Assembly: GCA_030689845.1 (NCBI GenBank)
Contig: JAUYHV010000136.1
Span: 1-6,348, forward strand
DNA length: 6,348 nucleotides
DNA from: Dehalococcoidia bacterium
Lineage (GTDB): Bacteria; Chloroflexota; Dehalococcoidia; JACQUA01
Direction: 5' to 3'
Part shown: piece by piece, positions 5,634-6,348 of the stretch
Position numbering within the stretch: position 1 is the first letter of the stretch
How the letters are laid out: each line of letters begins with the position of its first letter
Made by a program: the position numbers and the translations under genes
The notes under the pieces: generated by a model
Databases searched by the model: none
What the model was told of the DNA's origin: nothing
The model's input: the letters and a program-made list of their open reading frames with translations, nothing else

Positions 5634-6002
5634 ATGGTTGTCAGCAGAGATTTAATTGGAGCGCCGGAATACAGGGACGAAGGCTGCCAGGCCTTTCCCC
5701 TGTGCCTGTCCTGCCCGCTGCCCTACTGCCTGGAGGACGACCTTGCCGGCATCAGGAAATGGTTGAAGAAAAGGCGGGACCAGGAGGTGAGGGCGCACCG
5801 GAGAAAAGGGAAAAACACGGCTGAGATAGCCTTAATCATGGGAATCAGCCGGAGGACGGTGCAGAGGGTGGTCCGGGGAAAAACAGCCGGGGAAGTAGGG
5901 GTAAGCCCCCGCCCCGATATATCGGGGCTCTCGGCCGCAGGCTCTCGGAACGGAGAACGGAGTGCTTACCCTCCGGAAAAAGGGAAGGACAAAGATGAAT
6001 AA
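5634..6002 (+). CDS. Small Cys4 and helix-turn-helix protein, phage-associated
   Basis: This 122-aa protein starts at ATG 5634, with SD AAGGA 9 nt upstream. Near the N-terminus Cys18, Cys24, Cys27 and Cys32 form a C-x5-C-x2-C-x4-C cluster that could bind zinc or an iron-sulfur centre. A basic linker follows (KWLKKRRDQEVRAHRRKGKN, 42-61), then a helix-turn-helix at about 62-82 (TAEIALIMGISRRTVQRVVR), similar to resolvase- or Sigma-70-type HTHs. It is probably a DNA-binding regulator or a terminase-small-like packaging factor; the position just before the portal gene allows either. Residues about 88-113 are encoded by repeat copy 3 and have no domain character, so the original protein was probably shorter. 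The stop overlaps the portal start by 8 nt. Exact function is unknown. Confidence 0.75.
   Translation: MVVSRDLIGAPEYRDEGCQAFPLCLSCPLPYCLEDDLAGIRKWLKKRRDQEVRAHRRKGKNTAEIALIMGISRRTVQRVVRGKTAGEVGVSPRPDISGLSAAGSRNGERSAYPPEKGKDKDE
5895..5971. repeat. Modular palindromic repeat, copy 3, inside a coding sequence
   Basis: The outer stem is GGGTAAGC (5899-5906) with GCTTACCC (5964-5971). Within it are a perfect 18-bp palindrome GCCCCGATATATCGGGGC (5911-5928) and GCTCTCGGAACGGAG (5941-5955), followed by a tandem duplication of AACGGAG. Relative to copy 1 it has about 30 extra bases carrying the palindrome. It lies in frame in the C-terminal part of the HTH gene without introducing a stop. Confidence 0.82.
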
Positions 6003-6348
6003 CGTAGATCTCATTAAGTCATTACCGACCACCGATGAAGCCAGACTGAAAGCCTATAAGGAAAACCTGGACTTCTACAACGGGGAGCAGTGGTTAAACC
6101 AGAATCGCCGGGAACGCCGCCTCACCTTTAATTATGCCAGGGTGTCGATCGATAAGCTCACCAGCTACGTTATGGCCGGAATGAATTTCACAGTTTCCCC
6201 CCGGAATGAGGCCGACGGAAAGAAGGCGGAGGAGGCCGAGAAAGCCCTTTACGAGGTTTACGAGACCAATAACCTTGATGCCCTGGACTTTGACACCGAG
6301 GTTGATACCGCCATATTAGGAGACGGCTGCTATAAAGTGACCTGGGAT
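5995..6348 (+). CDS. Phage portal protein, SPP1 gp6-like (N-terminal part, cut by the right edge)
   Basis: The 118 visible codons start at ATG 5995, with AAGGA 5 nt upstream, and overlap the HTH gene's stop by 8 nt (ATGAATAA), implying coupled translation. The sequence fits the N-terminus of SPP1 gp6-type portals: LKAYKENLDFYNGEQW (about 18-33), then the RRLTFNYARVSIDKLTSYVM stretch (41-60) leading to GMNFTVSP, an acidic helical insert (EAEKALYEVYETNNL), and TAILGDGCYKVTWD at the cut. Such proteins form the dodecameric ring at one capsid vertex through which DNA is packaged. Full-length members run about 400-500 aa, so only about a quarter is visible and intactness cannot be judged. No terminase large subunit precedes it here. 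Confidence 0.85.
   Translation, partial: MNNVDLIKSLPTTDEARLKAYKENLDFYNGEQWLNQNRRERRLTFNYARVSIDKLTSYVMAGMNFTVSPRNEADGKKAEEAEKALYEVYETNNLDALDFDTEVDTAILGDGCYKVTWD

Noticed and set aside
5347..5655. 102-codon plus-strand frame (and opposite-strand frames at 5361-5633)
   Set aside because: They cross the promoter, operator and SD of the phage-like gene, are composed of rearranged low-information residues, and show no family pattern.
1053..5971. CRISPR array formed by the recurring repeats
   Set aside because: The copies are thousands of bases apart, differ in length and lack regular spacers; they are dispersed hairpin elements.

Overview
The window looks like bacterial chromosome from a Chloroflexota-type anaerobe, possibly Dehalococcoidia, with an anaerobic Firmicute as the main alternative. 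The pointers are the style of the OmpR-like regulators, TTG/GTG starts with Shine-Dalgarno (SD) sites, type IV prepilin-like genes, and dispersed hairpin repeats containing GTAGGGG and TGTCA/TGACA modules. This placement is inference from sequence style, because there is no rRNA or other marker gene here.

From 1 to about 5315 every supported gene is on the minus strand, read right to left. In order of transcription these are: the C-terminal stump of a decayed receiver gene (5315-5202); two paralogous OmpR-type response regulators (5197-4499 and 4179-3469); a repeat-bearing spacer; a three-gene prepilin-like operon with PilV/GspI-like, PilW/GspJ-like and PilX-like products (3064-1240); a second repeat-bearing spacer; and the N-terminal part of a membrane sensor with a histidine-kinase 7TM-type domain, cut by the left edge (928-1). 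The theme is signal transduction next to surface-filament or secretion minor pilins. No complete kinase, pilus ATPase or platform gene is in view, so partnerships cannot be assigned.

At about 5570 the orientation flips. A strong plus-strand promoter (TTGACA, 18-nt spacer, TATATT) has the perfect 16-bp palindrome TAGAACATATGTTCTA overlapping its spacer and -10 box. Its core fits the GAAC-N4-GTTC box of Gram-positive-type LexA. The promoter drives a small Cys4 plus helix-turn-helix protein (5634-6002), which overlaps by 8 nt the start of an SPP1 gp6-like phage portal gene running off the right edge. This is probably the edge of a damage-inducible prophage or domesticated phage module. No terminase large-subunit gene lies between promoter and portal.

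The most unusual feature is a modular family of palindromic repeats with three copies in 6.3 kb (about 1053-1144, 3248-3350 and 5895-5971). They share the 11-mer TCGGAACGGAG, and two share the palindromic core CCCGATATATCGGG. The third copy lies inside the coding sequence of the phage HTH gene and supplies about 26 codons. Between copies 1 and 3 the outer stem differs at two base pairs, both compensated.
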